A stretch of DNA of 64,000 bases from Pseudomonadota bacterium (GCA_023419375.1 JAEZYD010000029.1:33994-97993); one strand, 5' to 3'; shown: positions 45,002 through 54,554, counted from the stretch's first letter. Numbers and translations are program-made. Notes: generated from the letters alone by a model not told the origin.

Positions 45002-45086
45002 CTATGGCTTGTTAAAAACCGCACTCGCAAACGTAGTCGGGAAAAATTTTTTTAAATATTTAAAAATTTCATATAGTTAAATATTA

Positions 45087-45102
45087 TGGCATGCCGCATG
45101 CA
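45087..45102 (+). promoter_or_regulatory. Sigma-54 (-24/-12) promoter of islA
   Basis: TGGCATGCCGCATGCA has GG (45088-45089) and GC (45100-45101) 12 bases apart, with two mismatches to the -24/-12 consensus. Transcription would begin near 45113, leaving a leader of about 90 bases before the ATG at 45204. Confidence 0.65.
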
Positions 45103-45203
45103 CAGGGAGAAGCAAACGAGGATTGCCACAACCTTTCGGCGTTCTCCGCGCGGCGGCTGCCATTGTCCCGCGCGCCACATATTCATATTTCAGGAGTATC
45201 GTG

Positions 45204-47699
45204 ATGAGCACCACCACTTGCGAATGCCGCTCCCCCCAGGAACAGCGTTTGTACGACAAGATCGAGGGCCGGGAAGACAAATTCCGCACAACCCACACCC
45301 GCGTTTTCAAGCTGCTGGAACGCTTTGAAGGTCAGAAGCCGCGCATCGACATCGAACGTGCGCTGTACTTCACCCAGTCCATGCAGGAAACGGACGGTCA
45401 GCCCCTGGTGCTGCGCTGGGCCAAGGCCCTCATGCATATTGCGAAAAACATGACCGTCTACGTGCAGGAAGACCAGCTGTTGCTTGGCCGCGCCGGTTGC
45501 GATGGCCGTTACGGCATCCTGTACCCCGAACTGGACGGCGACTTTCTCGATATCGCCGTGCGCGATCTGCCCACCCGCAAGACCTCGCCCGCTACGATCA
45601 CGCCTGAAGACGCCAAACGCGTTATTGAAGAAATTGCGCCGTACTGGAAGGGCAAGACCTACCATGAAGCCCTCAACGCCGCCCTGCCCGCCGAAGTGCA
45701 CAAGCTGACCTATGATGACCCCATGGGGCTCATCTCGCGCTTCATCGTCAATGAAACCTCGTCCTTCCGCTCTTCCATCCAGTGGGTGCACGATTTTGAA
45801 AAGATCCTGAAACGCGGTTTCAACAGCATCAAGAAAGAAGCCCAGGACAAGCTGGACGCCCTTGATCCCCTGAGCTGCAAGGACGCCTGCGAAAAGCGCC
45901 CCTTCCTTGAAGCCGTTGTCATCGTATGCGACGCCATCGTGCTGTGGGCCAAGCGCCACGCCGTGCTCGCCCGCGAAATGGCAGCCAAGGAAACCAACCC
46001 CACCCGCAAGGCCGAACTGCTGCGCATGGCCGACAATGCCGACCACGTGCCCGGCGAGCCCGCCCGCGACTTCTGGGAAGCCTGCCAGAGCCAGTGGTTC
46101 ACCCAGATGTTCTCGCGCATCGAGCAGAAGACCGGCACCACCATTTCCAATGGCCGCATGGACCAGTACTTCTTCCCCTTCTACGCCAAAGACCGCGCCG
46201 AGGGTAAGCTCAACGACGCCCAGGCCATGGAATTGCTGGAATGCATGTGGGTGGGCATGGCCGAATTCATCGACATGTACATTTCGCCCACCGGCGGCGC
46301 GTTCAACGAAGGTTATGCCCACTGGGAAGCCGTGACCGTTGGCGGCCAGACCACCGACGGACGCGACGCCAGCAACGCGCTGACCTACCTGATCCTCAAA
46401 TCCAAGCGCGAATTCCCGCTGCACTACCCCGACCTCGCGGCCCGCATCCATTCCCGCGCGCCCGAACGTTACCTGTGGGACGTGGCCGAAACCATCAAGT
46501 ACGGCTCCGGCTTCCCCAAGCTTATCAATGACGAAGAAATCGTGCCCCTCTACGTTTCCAAGGGCGCGACCTTTGAAGAAGCCCTGGACTACGCGGTTTC
46601 CGGCTGCACCGAAGCCCGCATGCCCAACCGCGACACCTATACCTCCGGCGGCGCGTACATCAACTTTGCCGCTGCCGTGGAAATGGTGCTGCGCAATGGC
46701 CGCATGAAGAAGTTTGGCGACCAGCTGCTGGGCGCAGAAACTGGCGACCCGCGCAACTTCAAGACCTGGGACGAATTCTGGAACGCCTATGTGCAGCAGC
46801 ACCTGCTGTTCCTCAAAACGGCCTTTACCCAGCAGTACATCATCAACAAGCTGCGCGCCCAGCACTTTGCCCAGCCCATGGGCTCGGCCATGCACGACCT
46901 GTGCATGAAGCACTGCATTGACCTGCATCAGGAACAGATCCCCGAAGGCATCAACCTGGGCTACTTTGAATACATGGGCCTTGGCACTGTTGTGGACTCG
47001 CTGGCCGCCGTGAAAAAGCTTGTGTTTGAAGAAAAGAAGCTGACCATGGACAAGCTGCTGGCCGCCATCGATGCCAACTTTGAAGGCTACGACGACGTGC
47101 GCGCCCTGCTGCGTTCCGCCCCCTGCTACGGCAATAACGATGAATACGCCGACGCCATTGGCCGCGAAATCGACAGGATTTCCGTGGAATACGGCGGCAA
47201 GTACTCCATGAAGGAACTGGGCATCCACAACGACGTGCGCTACGTGCCCTTTACCTCGCACGTGCCCTTCGGCAAGGTGGTTTCCGCCACGCCCAATGGC
47301 CGTACCGACGGTTTCCCGCTTTCCGACGGCTCCTCGGCCTCGCACGGCGCGGACGTCAACGGCCCCACCGCCGTGCTGCTCTCCAACTACCAGACCAAGA
47401 ACATGGGCATGCGCGACCGCGCCGCCCGCATGCTGAACATCAAGTTCACGCCCAAGTGCGTGGAAGGCGAACAGGGCACGGAAAAGCTGGTGTCCTTTAT
47501 CCGCACCTTCTGCGACCTCAAGCTCTGGCACGTGCAGTTCAACGTGGTGAACAAGCAGACCCTGGTGGCCGCGCAGAAAGACCCGCAGAAGTACCGCAAC
47601 CTCATCGTGCGCATTGCCGGGTACAGCGCCTACTTTGTGGATCTGTCTCCCGACCTGCAGAACGACCTGATTGCCCGTACTGAACACGACGCGATGTAA
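45204..47699 (+). CDS. islA: Isethionate sulfite-lyase (glycyl radical enzyme)
   Basis: An 831-residue glycyl radical enzyme that cleaves isethionate to sulfite and acetaldehyde in the cytosol, giving sulfite for respiration. The thiyl Cys468 and base Glu470 stand in SGCTEARM, and the radical glycine is Gly806 in VRIAGYSAYF near the C-terminus. Arg189 and Gln193 (SSFRSSIQW), which I recall as sulfonate-binding residues of the D. vulgaris enzyme, are at the same numbers, which separates it from choline, glycerol or propanediol lyases. AGGAG lies eight bases before the ATG; an in-frame extension to 45123 has no site and would overlap the promoter leader. It lies behind a sigma-54 promoter and an activator-site array. 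Confidence 0.93.
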   Translation: MSTTTCECRSPQEQRLYDKIEGREDKFRTTHTRVFKLLERFEGQKPRIDIERALYFTQSMQETDGQPLVLRWAKALMHIAKNMTVYVQEDQLLLGRAGCDGRYGILYPELDGDFLDIAVRDLPTRKTSPATITPEDAKRVIEEIAPYWKGKTYHEALNAALPAEVHKLTYDDPMGLISRFIVNETSSFRSSIQWVHDFEKILKRGFNSIKKEAQDKLDALDPLSCKDACEKRPFLEAVVIVCDAIVLWAKRHAVLAREMAAKETNPTRKAELLRMADNADHVPGEPARDFWEACQSQWFTQMFSRIEQKTGTTISNGRMDQYFFPFYAKDRAEGKLNDAQAMELLECMWVGMAEFIDMYISPTGGAFNEGYAHWEAVTVGGQTTDGRDASNALTYLILKSKREFPLHYPDLAARIHSRAPERYLWDVAETIKYGSGFPKLINDEEIVPLYVSKGATFEEALDYAVSGCTEARMPNRDTYTSGGAYINFAAAVEMVLRNGRMKKFGDQLLGAETGDPRNFKTWDEFWNAYVQQHLLFLKTAFTQQYIINKLRAQHFAQPMGSAMHDLCMKHCIDLHQEQIPEGINLGYFEYMGLGTVVDSLAAVKKLVFEEKKLTMDKLLAAIDANFEGYDDVRALLRSAPCYGNNDEYADAIGREIDRISVEYGGKYSMKELGIHNDVRYVPFTSHVPFGKVVSATPNGRTDGFPLSDGSSASHGADVNGPTAVLLSNYQTKNMGMRDRAARMLNIKFTPKCVEGEQGTEKLVSFIRTFCDLKLWHVQFNVVNKQTLVAAQKDPQKYRNLIVRIAGYSAYFVDLSPDLQNDLIARTEHDAM

Positions 47700-47706
47700 C
47701 AAATCC

Positions 47707-47747
47707 ACGGGCGCGACTGGCCGAAAGGTTGGCCGCGCCCGTTTTTT
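47707..47747 (+). terminator. Intrinsic terminator between islA and islB
   Basis: ACGGGCGCG and CGCGCCCGT form a 9-bp GC stem around an inner GGCC-gaaagg-TTGGCC-like loop, followed by TTTTTT. It ends only 17 bases before the islB start, so it would reduce islB expression relative to islA. Confidence 0.85.
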
Positions 47748-47763
47748 ATAAAAGGATGGTCTT

Positions 47764-48705
47764 ATGTGTCAGGATGACAGCCAACGGCAAGGCATGGTTT
47801 TTAACGTACAGAAGTATTCGGTTCATGACGGCCCCGGCATAAGAACCATTGTTTTTCTCAAAGGCTGTAGCCTCTCCTGCCGCTGGTGCAGCAACCCCGA
47901 ATCGCAGCAGCGCGAGCCGGAACTGGCCTTTAACGCTGGCCGCTGCCTGGGGGTTTCCAAGTGCGGGCACTGCATTGTGGCCTGTCCGCACGGTTCCATA
48001 ACGCTTGGAGAGGACGACAAGCTGAACATAAACCGCAGCCACTGCACCGAATGCCATATGCCTTGCGCTGCGGCATGTCCGGCTCAGGGTTTGCTGGTTT
48101 ACGGCAAAAAGCGTACAGTGGATGATGTGCTGCAAGTGGTTGAGCAGGACATGGCCTTCTACGCCCGCTCCGGCGGTGGCCTGACCCTTTCGGGCGGCGA
48201 ACCTCTGTTGCAGGGTGAATTTGCCGTGGCCCTGCTGCGCGAGGCGCGCACCCGGCGCATCAAGACCGCCGTTGAAACCTGCGGCATGGTTTCGCCTGAA
48301 ACCATCCGCGAGGCCGCGCCATACCTCAATTACGTGCTGTTCGACATCAAACACATGGACAGCGCCGAGCACGAAGCGCAGACAGGCCTGCCCAACAGGC
48401 ATATCCTCGAAAACTTCCGCATTCTGGCAGAAGAATTTCCTGATCTGCCCATACTGGCACGCACGCCGGTTATTCCCGGCTTTAACGACAGCGAAGAAGC
48501 CATTGCCGCCATTGCCGGATTCCTCAAGCCTTTTGAGCGGGTGGAATACGAAATGCTGCCCTACCATCGCCTTGGCACGCAGAAGTACCAGTTTCTCGAC
48601 AGACCCGTGCCCATGGGTGACGTAAAGCTGGAAACAGAGCACATGAACAGGCTTCAGGCTGTGGCGCAGGCCATCCTGGGCGATCGGCTCCGCGTACCGC
48701 ACTGA
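47764..48705 (+). CDS. islB: Isethionate sulfite-lyase activating enzyme (radical SAM)
   Basis: A 313-residue radical SAM activase that installs the glycyl radical on IslA. The radical SAM cysteines are in KGCSLSCRWCSNPE (CxxxCxxC) near residue 38-45. Two ferredoxin-like clusters follow in an insert: CGHCIVACPHG and CTECHMPCAAACPAQG. GGLTLSGGEPLLQ holds the SAM amino-group motif GGEP. An AAGGAT site precedes the ATG. It follows islA after a terminator, so it is probably expressed by read-through, a sensible ratio for a catalytic activase. Confidence 0.93.
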   Translation: MCQDDSQRQGMVFNVQKYSVHDGPGIRTIVFLKGCSLSCRWCSNPESQQREPELAFNAGRCLGVSKCGHCIVACPHGSITLGEDDKLNINRSHCTECHMPCAAACPAQGLLVYGKKRTVDDVLQVVEQDMAFYARSGGGLTLSGGEPLLQGEFAVALLREARTRRIKTAVETCGMVSPETIREAAPYLNYVLFDIKHMDSAEHEAQTGLPNRHILENFRILAEEFPDLPILARTPVIPGFNDSEEAIAAIAGFLKPFERVEYEMLPYHRLGTQKYQFLDRPVPMGDVKLETEHMNRLQAVAQAILGDRLRVPH

Positions 48706-48732
48706 TAACCACTTACCCCCCCCAATTGACCT

Positions 48733-50133
48733 ATGGCATGCAGATCTTCCGAGCTTCTATCAAAACATGTGGAGCGCATCCTCGATGCCCTGCCTGAAGG
48801 CGTCTTTATAAGTGATGCCGCCGGCACCAGCCTGCAGGTTAACCGCATGTACGAGCAGCTGACCGGGCTGACCCAGGAACAGATACGCGGCAAGAATGTG
48901 CGCGATCTGGTACAGGAAGGCACGTTTGACTGCATTCTGAACCCGGAAATAGTGCGCACGGGCAGGCCAACCACCCATGTGCAGCAGCTCAAAAACGGCA
49001 AAAAGCTCGTGCTTACGGGCTTTCCCGTTTTTGACGCCAAGGGCGAGCTGTGTCTTGTGGTCACATTTGCGCGCGATGTAACCCTGCTGGCGCAATTACA
49101 GGATCAGGTGGCCGGGCAGTGCAAGCTTATTGACCAGATCAACGACCAGTTGGCCTACATTGCGCAGGGCGCGGCAAAATCGCGCGAACCTGTGTATGCC
49201 AGCCGGGCCATGGGCGATGTGGTGTCCCTGCTGCGCCGCTTTGCGGACACGGACGCGACCGTGCTCATTTTGGGCGAAACCGGCGCGGGCAAGGACGTGT
49301 TTGCCCGCTACACCCACTCCCAGTCGGCCCGCAACGATAAAATCCTGCTCAAGGTCGACTGCGGCGGCATTTCAGAATCTCTCACGGAATCAGAACTGTT
49401 CGGCTACATGCCGGGGGCGTTCACGGGCGCTTCCAACAAGGGCAAGGCCGGGTATTTTGAAATTGCCGATGGCAGCACTATTTTTCTGGACGAAGTGGGC
49501 GAGTTGCCGCTTTCCATGCAGACGCGGCTTTTGCGCGTGCTCCAGGACGGAGAAATCATGCGGGTGGGCGCTTCCAGCCCGCGCAAGGTGGATGTGCGCA
49601 TCATTGCCGCCACCAACCGCGATCTGGCCGAAAGCGTGGAGGCCGGAACCTTCCGCCGCGACCTGTACTACCGACTCAATGTGGCCACGGTGCGCATTCC
49701 GCCGCTGCGCGAGAGGCAGGAAGACGTGCGCCCCCTGGCAGAACACTACCTCGCCCAGTACACTGCCAAATACCACAAGGCCATGGCCTTTATGGACGTG
49801 ACCCTGGACATCATGACGGCCTATTCCTGGCCCGGCAACGTGCGTGAGCTGCAAAACCTTGTGCACAGTCTGGTCATCACACTCAGCGGGCCGCTGATTT
49901 CCCCGCGCGACCTGCCGCCGCAGATATCCGGCGCGACCCGCGAAGCCTCATGCTATAGCGAGGACATCCTCGCCGCCCGACGCCCCCTGCGCGACATCAT
50001 GGCCGAAATGGAACGGGATTTTCTGCTCAAGGCCATTGAAGTGCACGGCTCTGTGCAGCGCGTGGCGGAGCTGTTCCAGATCAACCGCAGCACGGTGTTC
50101 CGCAAGTTGCAGGGCGCACGGCGGATTGACTGA
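48733..50133 (+). CDS. Sigma-54-dependent activator with PAS domain
   Basis: A 466-residue enhancer-binding protein. A PAS domain covers about residues 10-125 (ILDALPEGVFISDAAGTSLQVN), the AAA+ domain about 150-380 with Walker A GETGAGKD at 181-188 and the sigma-54 contact loop GAFTGA at 228-233, and a Fis-type helix-turn-helix ends the chain (QRVAELFQINRSTVFRKL). It should bind the GCAAATTTGC palindromes and drive both the islA and the amidohydrolase operon promoters. The ligand sensed by PAS is unknown. No good ribosome site precedes the ATG, so expression may be low. Its stop overlaps the next start (TGATG). Confidence 0.9.
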   Translation: MACRSSELLSKHVERILDALPEGVFISDAAGTSLQVNRMYEQLTGLTQEQIRGKNVRDLVQEGTFDCILNPEIVRTGRPTTHVQQLKNGKKLVLTGFPVFDAKGELCLVVTFARDVTLLAQLQDQVAGQCKLIDQINDQLAYIAQGAAKSREPVYASRAMGDVVSLLRRFADTDATVLILGETGAGKDVFARYTHSQSARNDKILLKVDCGGISESLTESELFGYMPGAFTGASNKGKAGYFEIADGSTIFLDEVGELPLSMQTRLLRVLQDGEIMRVGASSPRKVDVRIIAATNRDLAESVEAGTFRRDLYYRLNVATVRIPPLRERQEDVRPLAEHYLAQYTAKYHKAMAFMDVTLDIMTAYSWPGNVRELQNLVHSLVITLSGPLISPRDLPPQISGATREASCYSEDILAARRPLRDIMAEMERDFLLKAIEVHGSVQRVAELFQINRSTVFRKLQGARRID

Positions 50134-51059
50134 TGCGTGTGGACGGCAGGGCTGGCAACGCGACAGTCAAAACTCATGCCTCCCCCTTGGTGATGGTTGT
50201 TTTGACGAGCCTGGTCATGATTCTCTTTGCCGCCAACTCCCTGCTTTGCCGCTTTGCGCTGGCAGAAGGGCAAAACGCCCATCCCCTGAATCCCTCTGTA
50301 TATACTGCCCTGAGGGCCATTTCTGCCGCCGCCATGCTCTGGCTGCTCCAGATGCGACGCGGCGGCAACCCGCTGCGTGCTGGCAGCTGGGGCGCGGCGC
50401 TGGCGCTGTTTGGCTATATGGCCTGCTTTTCCTGGGCTTATGTACGGATTTCCGCTGCGGCGGGCGCGCTGGTCATAGCCGTGGCCGTGCAGGCTGGCAT
50501 GCTTGTGGCCGGGCTGCGGCTGGGACAACACCCCGGCAAAACCCAGAGCCTGGGCATAGGGCTTGCCATGGCAGGGCTTGTCTATCTGCTGCTGCCGGGG
50601 CTTGATGCGCCGCCAACAGGGGCGGCTACGGTCATTTTCGGCTCTGGCCTGTGCTGGGCGGCCTACACGATCTACGGCAGGGGCGGCGACAATGCCGCTG
50701 CGGCCACGGCTGGAAATTTTATCCGCTGCGTTCCATTAGCTATAGCACTGCTGGCATGGGCCATGGCCTTTGACCATGCGGGAACGCCCGCCGCATGGCC
50801 ATGGGCAGGCGTTGTCTGCGCCCTGGCAGCCGGGGCGCTGGCATCCGCCCTTGGCTACGTTCTCTGGTATGCGGTTTTGCGCTGGCTCACTGTCCCCTCG
50901 GCAGCTGTGGTGCAGTTGAGCGTACCGCTCATCACCGCCCTGGGCGGGGCCATGCTCATGGATGAAACTCTGGGGCTGCGACTGCTGGTGAGCGCCCTTG
51001 CCATTCTGGGCGGCATTTTCTGCGCAACGGCCCTGCCCCATCTGCTGCGCAGAACCTGA
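50133..51059 (+). CDS. EamA-family (DMT) transporter
   Basis: A 308-residue drug/metabolite transporter with ten hydrophobic segments in two EamA repeats; each repeat ends with GALVIAVAVQAGMLVAGLRLGQ or PSAAVVQLSVPLITALGGAMLMDE, the usual signature. The first 17 residues are hydrophilic, so a start at an internal ATG (MVVLTSLV) is possible. It overlaps the sigma-54 activator stop by one base. Members export amino acids, nucleosides or other metabolites; the substrate is unknown. Confidence 0.82.
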   Translation: MRVDGRAGNATVKTHASPLVMVVLTSLVMILFAANSLLCRFALAEGQNAHPLNPSVYTALRAISAAAMLWLLQMRRGGNPLRAGSWGAALALFGYMACFSWAYVRISAAAGALVIAVAVQAGMLVAGLRLGQHPGKTQSLGIGLAMAGLVYLLLPGLDAPPTGAATVIFGSGLCWAAYTIYGRGGDNAAAATAGNFIRCVPLAIALLAWAMAFDHAGTPAAWPWAGVVCALAAGALASALGYVLWYAVLRWLTVPSAAVVQLSVPLITALGGAMLMDETLGLRLLVSALAILGGIFCATALPHLLRRT

Positions 51060-51126
51060 GCAAACCAGCATGGCGCCTATGTAGTTGCGGGGATAAAAAA
51101 CTGCCGCTGCAACGCTGTGCTAAACG

Positions 51127-51570
51127 CTACTTTGCGGATGCGGACATCAGGTTGGCCAGAATGACTTCCATCACACGGTAAAAAACTTCAAGGTCTGCAT
51201 CGGATATGCCCGTCAGGGCTTCAGCCCGCAATTTTGTGCCAATGCTCAGAATATCATTGATGACGCTGTCTGCCTTGGGGGTCAGGCAGATGCGCCTTGC
51301 GCGCCTGTCGCCCTCCACGCCCACACGTTCCACAAGGCCCATGCGTTCAAGGCCGTCCAGCACCCGCACCAGGGTGGGGCCTTCCACACCCACAGAAACG
51401 GCCAAGTCCTTTTGCAGGGCCTGGCCGTCCATCCGCGACAGGTGCATGAGCACCAGCCAGCGCGCCTGGGTCAGCCCCAGATGGGAAAGACGCTCGTCAA
51501 GCTTGGTACGCCAGGTGCGGGAGGTGCGATTGATGATTATACCAACAAGATCACTGGTAGAAGCGCTCAT
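51127..51570 (-). CDS. MarR/SlyA-family transcriptional regulator
   Basis: A 147-residue winged-helix repressor. The reading head is LTQARWLVLMHLSRMDGQALQKDLA, followed by VEGPTLVRVLDGLERMGLVERVGVEGDRRARRICLT, the recognition helix and wing of MarR proteins with the basic tip DRRARR. Start at 51570 (MSASTSD) has GGGGG seven bases upstream; a longer frame to 51630 is open but lacks a site. It converges with the EamA gene, which may be the transporter it controls, although the direction does not show this. Ligand unknown. Confidence 0.85.
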   Translation of the reverse strand: MSASTSDLVGIIINRTSRTWRTKLDERLSHLGLTQARWLVLMHLSRMDGQALQKDLAVSVGVEGPTLVRVLDGLERMGLVERVGVEGDRRARRICLTPKADSVINDILSIGTKLRAEALTGISDADLEVFYRVMEVILANLMSASAK

Positions 51571-51921
51571 TGTAATGCCCCCATTGTGTGCGTTGCCAGC
51601 TTGCAGTTGATACGTGCTTGCCGTCTGCATGGTGCCAATGCCAAACTATTTTGGGCACCAGATATTAAGAATTGCCACATCCAAACGTCTCGCGCAAGTC
51701 AGGAAAATTTTCAAAAGCACACATCGGCCCGCAGAATCAGACAATGCGCAGAAGATCACCCTGCAAGGCAGACCTGCAACACGCTGCTGGAGCGCGTATT
51801 GGCAAATAGAAAGTATGGGGAAAAGTCTGAAAAATAAAGCAAATAAATATATAAAAATCAATAAAACATAAAAGCAGGGCTACGCCCCAACGGTTGCATC
51901 CTTTACCCGCTGTCGCGCTGG
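51571..51921. other. Intergenic region between MarR and lipoate ligase genes
   Basis: About 350 bp. A weak minus-strand hairpin GGGGC-gta-GCCCT with a T-rich tail (51840-51900) may terminate the lipoate ligase gene. I see no gene. Confidence 0.35.
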
Positions 51922-52899
51922 TTAAAAAAGACAGTCCAGAAACACGCGCTCGCCAATGCCCTGAATGAATGCGTCAATGTGCACCAGAGCCAGCCGATGT
52001 TCCAGAGCCTCACGTTCGTGCCTGCACCCGCAGAGCATGTCTTCAAGTTCCGTCACATCCCGAACGCCAAAATAGTCGCCGAACAGACGTATATCGGCGA
52101 TTATGCCGTCACGCACATCCATATGCACGTCAAGCACGCCGCCAGGGGTCTTTGTGCTGCGCTCAAAGGCGTAATTGGGTGAATAGCCAAAATTCCAGTA
52201 CCAGGAGCGGTAGCGTTCTTCTGCCAGAGCCTCGATGGCGGCTATTTCCTCCGCGCTCAAGACATTCTGCTCGGAGCAATCCCCCCCGGCCACAAAGCGC
52301 ATGAGGTAGTTTATGAATTCTTCAATGGGCATGGGCTGGGGCAAAAAATCCACAATATTGCCCACGCGCCCACGCACGCTTTTGACAGATTTATCAATGT
52401 ATTTTGCGGGGCTGGGCTTGAGGGCGGCGCAGACCGAATCCAGGTTGGCAGAATACAGCAGGGTGCCGTGGTGCAGAAGGCGGTCGCGGTGCATGTGCTG
52501 CGCGTTGCCGGAAACCTTGCTTTCACCAACGACCATGTCGTTGCGACCATTGAATTCACAGGGAACGCCAAGGGCATTGAGCGCTTCGGTAATGGGCGTG
52601 GCAAAACGCTTGAAGTCCAGCAGCCCCGAATGGTTGTTCAAACTGATGAAGGTAAAATTGATATTCCCCAGATCATGAAAAACCGCACCCCCGCCGGTAA
52701 GCCTGCGCACAACGGGGATGCCGTGCTGCTGCACATAATCGGCGTTGATTTCGGAGTGGGAGTTCTGGTTTCGCCCCACAATAACAGAAGCCGCATTACG
52801 CCAGAGCATAAAGATGTCGGTTTCGCTATTGCGCAGCAGCCATTCTTCCGCTGCCAGATTAAACGAGGCGTCTGTACAAGGATTATAAATAAAACGCAT
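51922..52899 (-). CDS. lplA: Lipoate-protein ligase A
   Basis: A 325-residue ligase that activates lipoate with ATP and attaches it to the lysine of lipoyl domains or GcvH. RRLTGGGAVFHDLGNINF near residue 65 is the lipoyl-AMP loop, and GRNDMVVGESKVSGNAQ with the catalytic Lys about 133 is seen; the C-terminal accessory domain begins after residue 240. I chose MRFIYNP at 52899; a tract of seven G lies at once upstream and serves as ribosome site, though closely spaced. Upstream ATGs at 52914 or 52938 are possible. It stands alone. Confidence 0.9.
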   Translation of the reverse strand: MRFIYNPCTDASFNLAAEEWLLRNSETDIFMLWRNAASVIVGRNQNSHSEINADYVQQHGIPVVRRLTGGGAVFHDLGNINFTFISLNNHSGLLDFKRFATPITEALNALGVPCEFNGRNDMVVGESKVSGNAQHMHRDRLLHHGTLLYSANLDSVCAALKPSPAKYIDKSVKSVRGRVGNIVDFLPQPMPIEEFINYLMRFVAGGDCSEQNVLSAEEIAAIEALAEERYRSWYWNFGYSPNYAFERSTKTPGGVLDVHMDVRDGIIADIRLFGDYFGVRDVTELEDMLCGCRHEREALEHRLALVHIDAFIQGIGERVFLDCLF

Positions 52900-53009
52900 A
52901 CTCCCCCCCATAAAACACATTGCTAGGACATATCGCATTTTCTACATTTGTCCAAGCCATTCGCCGATGCCCGCGCTTGCAGGCATGAGGGAAGCATTGC
53001 TTTTACGAA

Positions 53010-53053
53010 AGCATCGGGCGTGAAGACAATCCAATCCTCTCCACGCCCGATGC
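53010..53053 (-). terminator. Stem-loop after the ABM-TauE-LarA operon
   Basis: AGCATCGGGCGTG and CACGCCCGATGCT form a perfect 13-bp stem with an 18-base loop, 44 bases after the LarA-like stop. Confidence 0.7.
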
Positions 53054-53096
53054 TCTGTGATCAGTCCATACGTAAGTATTTCAAGAGTTACATGCT

Positions 53097-54404
53097 TTAG
53101 TCGTTGGCCCCGTGGAGCTTGGGCAGGGTATTGGCTCCGTGGGGGAGCAGGGTTGCCCGCAGGTCGTTGCCGCCGTTCAGCTTTTTTGCCAGCGCAAGGG
53201 CTTCATCCAGAGTTGTGGTGATGTGGATCTTTGTTTTGGCAAAATCCGCAGCATTCATGGAGCTGACCATGATGAGGTTGTGCTTTTCCGCCGACTCCGC
53301 AAACAGAAAGCCCACGTAGCTGCCTATGGAAAAATTCTCGCGCAGGTCTTTTTCGCGCGCGTCCATATTGTCGAAATCACAAATCTGGTGCTGGGTATCC
53401 GGGCTGCCAAAGCCTTCGGTGCAGGCTGACAGAATGATGATGGTGCCGCCCTCGCTCACCACCGCAAGGGCGTTGGCCAGGGTCTTGATGGTCTGGTAAA
53501 AATTGATGTCCTTGGGCGCGCCGCCCGCGCTGGCGATGACCAGTGGCGTGCGCTCGGCCACGTTGACGCCGTCGATAGCGTCAACCAGCGCGCAGGCCTC
53601 GCGGTGGGCCTGCACCATGTCGCCGGCCACGGCCTTGATGATGTTGTAATTGTCGTCCACCACCACGTTGAGCAAAAAGCTGGGCTTGGCCAGCAGGGCG
53701 GCTTCTTCAAGATCGGCGTGAAAAATATTGCTGGTTTCCATATTGGCGCTGCGCACCGCCGCATTGGTGCCGCTGCCAAAGCCCTTGTTCAGGGCCAGAT
53801 TGTGGTGCCGCTGGATGGTCTCGTAGCTGGCGATGCCGGGCAGCAGATACTTGGGGCCGCCGCCGTACCCGGCCAGAAAGTGGTACACCACGCCGCCTGT
53901 CAGGATGATATGGTCGCACTCCATGGCAAAGCGGTTAAACCACACCTCTGTGCCGTTGCTGGTCACGCCCGCCTTAACCATATCTGCCGCGTCCCGGCAC
54001 TTGTGGTCAATAACCTGAATACGGTTGTAAATATCCTCGGAAACAATGGCGATGTGCTCCTCGCGCGTCATCGGCCGGTGCGTGCCCGTGGCCGTGAGGA
54101 TACGAATGTCCGCATCGCGGATGCCGCATTTGTTCAGACGGGCCACCACGGCGGGAACATAAACATTGGGCGACTGCCACAGGCGGGTGGAATCTGGCAC
54201 GACAATGCACACCGTCTGGCCGGGTTTGAGCATTTCCTCAAGCCGGGGCGAACCGATGGGATTATCCAGAGCTTCGTTAATATGCTCCAGCGCGCTTTTT
54301 GCGGGCAGTGCAACCGCATTGGAATGCAGCTCCGCCGCGATGAGGCCGCTGCCAAGCTCCACAGAAAATTCCCTGTCGCCGTATTTCATGTAATGCTGTG
54401 CCAT
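53097..54404 (-). CDS. LarA-family nickel-pincer racemase/epimerase
   Basis: A 435-residue member of the LarA superfamily (DUF2088). LarA racemises lactate with a nickel pincer cofactor bound to a lysine. The motifs TATGTHRPMTREE near residue 103, with the catalytic His, and GYGGGPKYLLPG near residue 180, with the cofactor lysine, are intact, as is the hinge to the C-terminal domain. Relatives act on other 2-hydroxyacids or on sugars, so the substrate is open. No LarB, LarC or LarE is present in the window. It is the last gene of a minus-strand run with an ABM protein and a TauE exporter, and a type-2 malate/lactate dehydrogenase gene lies 2.3 kb away. Confidence 0.85.
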   Translation of the reverse strand: MAQHYMKYGDREFSVELGSGLIAAELHSNAVALPAKSALEHINEALDNPIGSPRLEEMLKPGQTVCIVVPDSTRLWQSPNVYVPAVVARLNKCGIRDADIRILTATGTHRPMTREEHIAIVSEDIYNRIQVIDHKCRDAADMVKAGVTSNGTEVWFNRFAMECDHIILTGGVVYHFLAGYGGGPKYLLPGIASYETIQRHHNLALNKGFGSGTNAAVRSANMETSNIFHADLEEAALLAKPSFLLNVVVDDNYNIIKAVAGDMVQAHREACALVDAIDGVNVAERTPLVIASAGGAPKDINFYQTIKTLANALAVVSEGGTIIILSACTEGFGSPDTQHQICDFDNMDAREKDLRENFSIGSYVGFLFAESAEKHNLIMVSSMNAADFAKTKIHITTTLDEALALAKKLNGGNDLRATLLPHGANTLPKLHGAND

Positions 54405-54554
54405 GAGTCTGATCCCTGTTTGTGCTGTACCGCATATGTGGCGCCGGTCTTCTCTCTACAATTCTGCCGCCGCGCCAGTTCTTTCAGGGTTTGTTATGCC
54501 TCATGCAGACTTTTGTGAAGAGGGGGTAAATTCCGCTTCCGCGCCGCGTCTGCC

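Noticed and set aside
45183..47708. An 841-residue open frame antisense to islA, and similar long antisense frames over the MCP, citrate synthase and RNase genes (for example 5503-7644 plus and 12595-14310 minus)
   Set aside because: They mirror GC-rich genes with recognised products on the other strand, have His/Gly/Ala-rich sequence without motifs, and lack ribosome sites.
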